Shown piece after piece: positions 61,547-64,000 of a stretch of 64,000 nucleotides of DNA; within the stretch, counting starts at the first letter, position 1, and each line of letters starts with the position of its first letter. A program made the position numbers and the translations under genes. Source of the stretch: Sphingobium cyanobacteriorum (GTDB lineage: Bacteria; Pseudomonadota; Alphaproteobacteria; Sphingomonadales; Sphingomonadaceae); assembly GCF_030580935.1 (NCBI RefSeq), contig NZ_JAUQOM010000002.1:372001-436000 (forward strand). Reading direction: 5' to 3'. A model generated the notes under the pieces. It worked only from the letters and a program-made list of their open reading frames with translations. It searched no databases and had not been told where the DNA came from.

Positions 61547-62314
61547 ATGACTACCGATTTCCAAGCGCACGTCGCGCCGATGTTCGATCTGAACGGCAAG
61601 GTCGCGCTGATCACGGGCGGGGCGGTTGGCATGGGCAAGGCGACCGGGCTGATCCTCGCGGCGGCCGGGGCCAGGGTGGTGCTGGCTGACGATGGGGGGC
61701 GGATAGCGGCGCTGGCCGACCTTCCGCCCGGTGTCGAGGCCCGCACATGCGACATCACCTGCGAAAGCGCGATCCGCGCCCTCGTGACCGACATCATCGC
61801 CGACCATGGGGGGATCGACATTCTGGTCAATGGCGCGGTGGTCAATCACAACAAGCCGGTGCTGGAAACCTCTGTTGAGGAATGGGACAGCGTCCAGGCG
61901 ATCAACCTGCGCGGGGCCTTCATCGCGACGCGGGAAGCCGTGCCCTCGATGCAGGCGCGCGGCGGCGGACGGATCATCAACATCACCACCATGGGTTCGG
62001 TGCATCCGGTGTTGCATGGCAACGGCGCCTATTCCGCGTCGCGCGCGGGACTGAACCAGTTCACGCGGAACTGCGCGCTCGATTTCGCGAAGGACGGCAT
62101 CACCGCCAATGCGATCCTGCCCGGCGCGATCATCACCGAAACCATCTCTTCCGGTTTCAGGCCCACCGGCCCCGGCGCCGATCCCGCCCGGCATCTTGGC
62201 GGTTTCGGCCAGGTCGATGACATGACCGGGCTGGCCCTGCTGCTCGCTTCCCCGGCCGGCCGGTTCATCACCGGCCAGTTGATCGCCGTGGACGGCGGTT
62301 TCCTTATTTCCTGA
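61547..62314 (+). CDS. Short-chain dehydrogenase/reductase with YxxxR active site
   Basis: This 255-residue SDR has the NAD(P) loop TGGAVGMGKATG, NNA-like NGAVVNHN, and the C-terminal FITGQLIAVDGG. The catalytic motif is unusual: the expected YxxxK reads YSASR (Tyr162-Arg166), and the expected catalytic Ser position is Thr (NITTMGS). It may have altered or no oxidoreductase activity. It lies between the VOC gene and a conventional SDR. Confidence 0.9.
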   Translation: MTTDFQAHVAPMFDLNGKVALITGGAVGMGKATGLILAAAGARVVLADDGGRIAALADLPPGVEARTCDITCESAIRALVTDIIADHGGIDILVNGAVVNHNKPVLETSVEEWDSVQAINLRGAFIATREAVPSMQARGGGRIINITTMGSVHPVLHGNGAYSASRAGLNQFTRNCALDFAKDGITANAILPGAIITETISSGFRPTGPGADPARHLGGFGQVDDMTGLALLLASPAGRFITGQLIAVDGGFLIS

Positions 62315-62336
62315 ACTTTTGAAGAGGCCAAAGACA

Positions 62337-63146
62337 ATGGCAATCGATACCCAAGCTATGAACGACCTGTTCGCCGTCCCCGGAAAAGTCGCGATCGTGA
62401 CAGGCGCCGGGTCCGGCATTGGCGAGGCGACCGCCCATCTTTTCAGCAAGGCGGGAGCGAAAGTCGTCATCGCCGACCTGGTTCAAGAGGATGGACAGCG
62501 CGTTGCCGATGCGATCGTCGCCGAAGGTGGCGAAGCGATCGCGGTTGCCTGCGACGTGTCGGAAGAACCCCAGGTCAAGGCCATGGTCGCCAAGGCGCGC
62601 GAGACGTTCGGTGGCATCGACATCCTGGTCAACAACGCCGCCTATCGTCCGAAAGCCGATTTTTTCGACATGAGCGTGGCGGACTGGGACAAGATGCACG
62701 CGGTCAACACGCGCGGCACCTTCCTGTGCATGCGCGAGGTGATCAAGGTCATGCGCGATCAGGGCAAGGAACGCGGCGGTGCGATCGTCAACATCTCCAC
62801 TATCGGCACGGCGCTCCCCACGATCGTCAACAATGTCCATTATGACAGTTCGAAGGCTGGGATAAACTCGATCACCAAGAGCACGGCCAGCGAATTTGCC
62901 GTCGATGGCATCCGCATCAACGCGGTGATGCCCGGCGGCGTCGATACCGGCGGCTCGCGTAAGATGCAGAACGACCCTTCACGCAATTTCGTGCCGAAGG
63001 GGCCGGTGATGATGCCCGGCCGCCTGCTGCTGGGCATCGCACATCCGATCCAGCTCGCCAGCGCGATCTTGTTCCTTGCCAGTCCGGCGTCCAGCTATAT
63101 GACTGGCCATATCATGGCGGTCGACGGCGGCTATCTGGTCGGTTGA
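62337..63146 (+). CDS. Short-chain dehydrogenase/reductase (conventional)
   Basis: This 269-residue SDR has TGAGSGIGEATA, NNAAYRPKADFF, NISTIGT with a Ser, and a standard YDSSK. It ends YMTGHIMAVDGGYLVG. It is likely to oxidise an alcohol made by the P450 to a ketone, or act on a later ring intermediate. It starts after AGAGGCCAAAGACA; the gap to the previous SDR is 22 bp. Confidence 0.92.
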   Translation: MAIDTQAMNDLFAVPGKVAIVTGAGSGIGEATAHLFSKAGAKVVIADLVQEDGQRVADAIVAEGGEAIAVACDVSEEPQVKAMVAKARETFGGIDILVNNAAYRPKADFFDMSVADWDKMHAVNTRGTFLCMREVIKVMRDQGKERGGAIVNISTIGTALPTIVNNVHYDSSKAGINSITKSTASEFAVDGIRINAVMPGGVDTGGSRKMQNDPSRNFVPKGPVMMPGRLLLGIAHPIQLASAILFLASPASSYMTGHIMAVDGGYLVG

Positions 63147-63158
63147 GGGAATAGGAAC

Positions 63159-64000
63159 ATGATCGCACATCCCGATCCGGCTTCGCTCCCCCGGCGCGCG
63201 CTCCTCATCGGCGATCAGCGCCTGGACAGCGCGAGCGGCGGCACGCACACGCATGTCTATCCCGCCACCGGCAAGCCGACAGCCGACGTGCCATTGGCGG
63301 GGGTACAGGAAATCGATGCCGCCGTCGCCGCCGCGCGCAGGGCTGCCCCACTCTGGGCCGGAATGCCGCGCGACCAGCGCCGTGACTGCCTGATCCGGCT
63401 GGCCCATCTGCTGCGCGAGAATGCCGACGAACTGATCCGGCTGTCGGTCATCGACAACGGCATTGTCGTCAGCACCCAGCAATATGGGCCGCATGTCGCC
63501 GCGGACCTGTTGCTCTACAATGCGGGGTGGACGGACAAGATTGGCGGTGACGTGATCGCCACCTGGCCGGGCGACGCGCTCGACTATACGCTGGACGAAC
63601 CCTATGGCGTCGTCGCCGTGATCATCCCGTGGAACGGCCCGGTCTATGCGCTGGGCATGGTGCTTGCCCCGGCCCTGGCCGCAGGGAACGCCATCGTGGT
63701 CAAGCCCCCTGAACTGGCGCCCTATGCGGCGTTGCGTTTTGGTGAATTATGCCTGGAGGCGGGGCTGCCCGCCGGAACCGTCAACATCGTGCCCGGCGGT
63801 CCCGAAGCGGGCGCAGCGCTGACCGGACATGCCGGCATCGACAAGATCAGCTTCACCGGCAGCGGCACGACGGCGCGGCATATTCTTGCCTCCGCCCAGA
63901 AGCATCTGACGCCTGTACAGCTTGAACTGGGCGGCAAGTCCGCGTCGATCGTGTTCGACGATGCTGATCTTGATGCCTTTGCCCGGCTTGGCCTCGCGGG
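63159..64000 (+). CDS. Aldehyde dehydrogenase, cut by the window end
   Basis: This frame opens at 63159 (AGGAAC upstream) and runs without a stop to position 64000, giving at least 280 residues. ALDH motifs are IIPWNGPVYALG, VVKPPELAPYA (NAD-binding Lys), SFTGSGTTARHIL and the general-base LELGGKSASIVF. The catalytic Cys would lie beyond the window. It probably oxidises an aldehyde in the pathway of the P450 and SDRs. Confidence 0.93.
   Translation, partial: MIAHPDPASLPRRALLIGDQRLDSASGGTHTHVYPATGKPTADVPLAGVQEIDAAVAAARRAAPLWAGMPRDQRRDCLIRLAHLLRENADELIRLSVIDNGIVVSTQQYGPHVAADLLLYNAGWTDKIGGDVIATWPGDALDYTLDEPYGVVAVIIPWNGPVYALGMVLAPALAAGNAIVVKPPELAPYAALRFGELCLEAGLPAGTVNIVPGGPEAGAALTGHAGIDKISFTGSGTTARHILASAQKHLTPVQLELGGKSASIVFDDADLDAFARLGLA

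Overview
The window looks like about 64 kb of a high-GC alphaproteobacterial chromosome, most likely from the Sphingomonadaceae (Sphingobium/Sphingomonas type). This placement is inferred from the crtY-crtI-crtB carotenoid cluster, the alphaproteobacterial families GapR/DUF2312, DUF1476 and DUF1244, the ArsR-methyltransferase regulator beside metF, a metH split into two genes, short palindromic repeats in intergenic gaps, and a catabolic P450/SDR/aldehyde dehydrogenase cluster at the right end. No rRNA, CRISPR array, transposase or integrase was found. One tRNA gene (Trp) is present.

Left part (0-9.5 kb): tRNA-Trp, secE and nusG on the minus strand, a YihY/BrkB membrane protein and an excalibur-domain protein. 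Next come pyrB and a dihydroorotase homologue that has lost its catalytic residues, a two-HKD phospholipase D-like protein, rpoZ, a glycine-zipper surface protein, ung and a class A beta-lactamase. From 9.5 to 18.2 kb there is a DUF962 protein, a GNAT / Fe-2OG cupin / GNAT set, a UDP-glucuronate epimerase-like gene, a Kdo block (kdsD, kdsB with an apparent CTG start, and a histidine phosphatase), and a DmeR-DmeF cobalt/nickel efflux pair.

Middle (18.2-46.8 kb): the carotenoid operon crtY-crtI-LOG-crtB, an M14 peptidase with a lipoprotein, rpmJ, pyk, gapR, yebC, a low-GC TM2 gene, ruvC, the bifunctional (p)ppGpp enzyme, an HxlR regulator and a LytS/LytTR two-component pair. A GIY-YIG gene sits inside a cluster of palindromic repeats. 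It is followed by GtrA, a GT-C-like membrane protein, tadA, rpmB, a phytase-like esterase, a second glycine-zipper protein and two small lipoproteins. The methionine operon (ArsR-methyltransferase regulator, metF, split metH) has a clear palindromic operator between its promoter elements.

Right part (46.8-64 kb): a small accessory patch holds an orphan phage tail-spike-like gene, a short HTH protein and a secreted beta-helix protein. After it come the glyoxylate gene aceA, divergent from its ScfR/RamB-type regulator, then leuC and leuD with a 37-residue microprotein translationally coupled between them, and DUF1476, BolA and monothiol glutaredoxin genes. A gene-poor 0.7 kb gap leads into a catabolic cluster: alpha/beta hydrolase, TetR regulator, cytochrome P450, VOC protein, two SDRs and an aldehyde dehydrogenase cut by the window end. 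This last cluster is the best candidate for an undescribed pathway. Its substrate cannot be read from the sequence.
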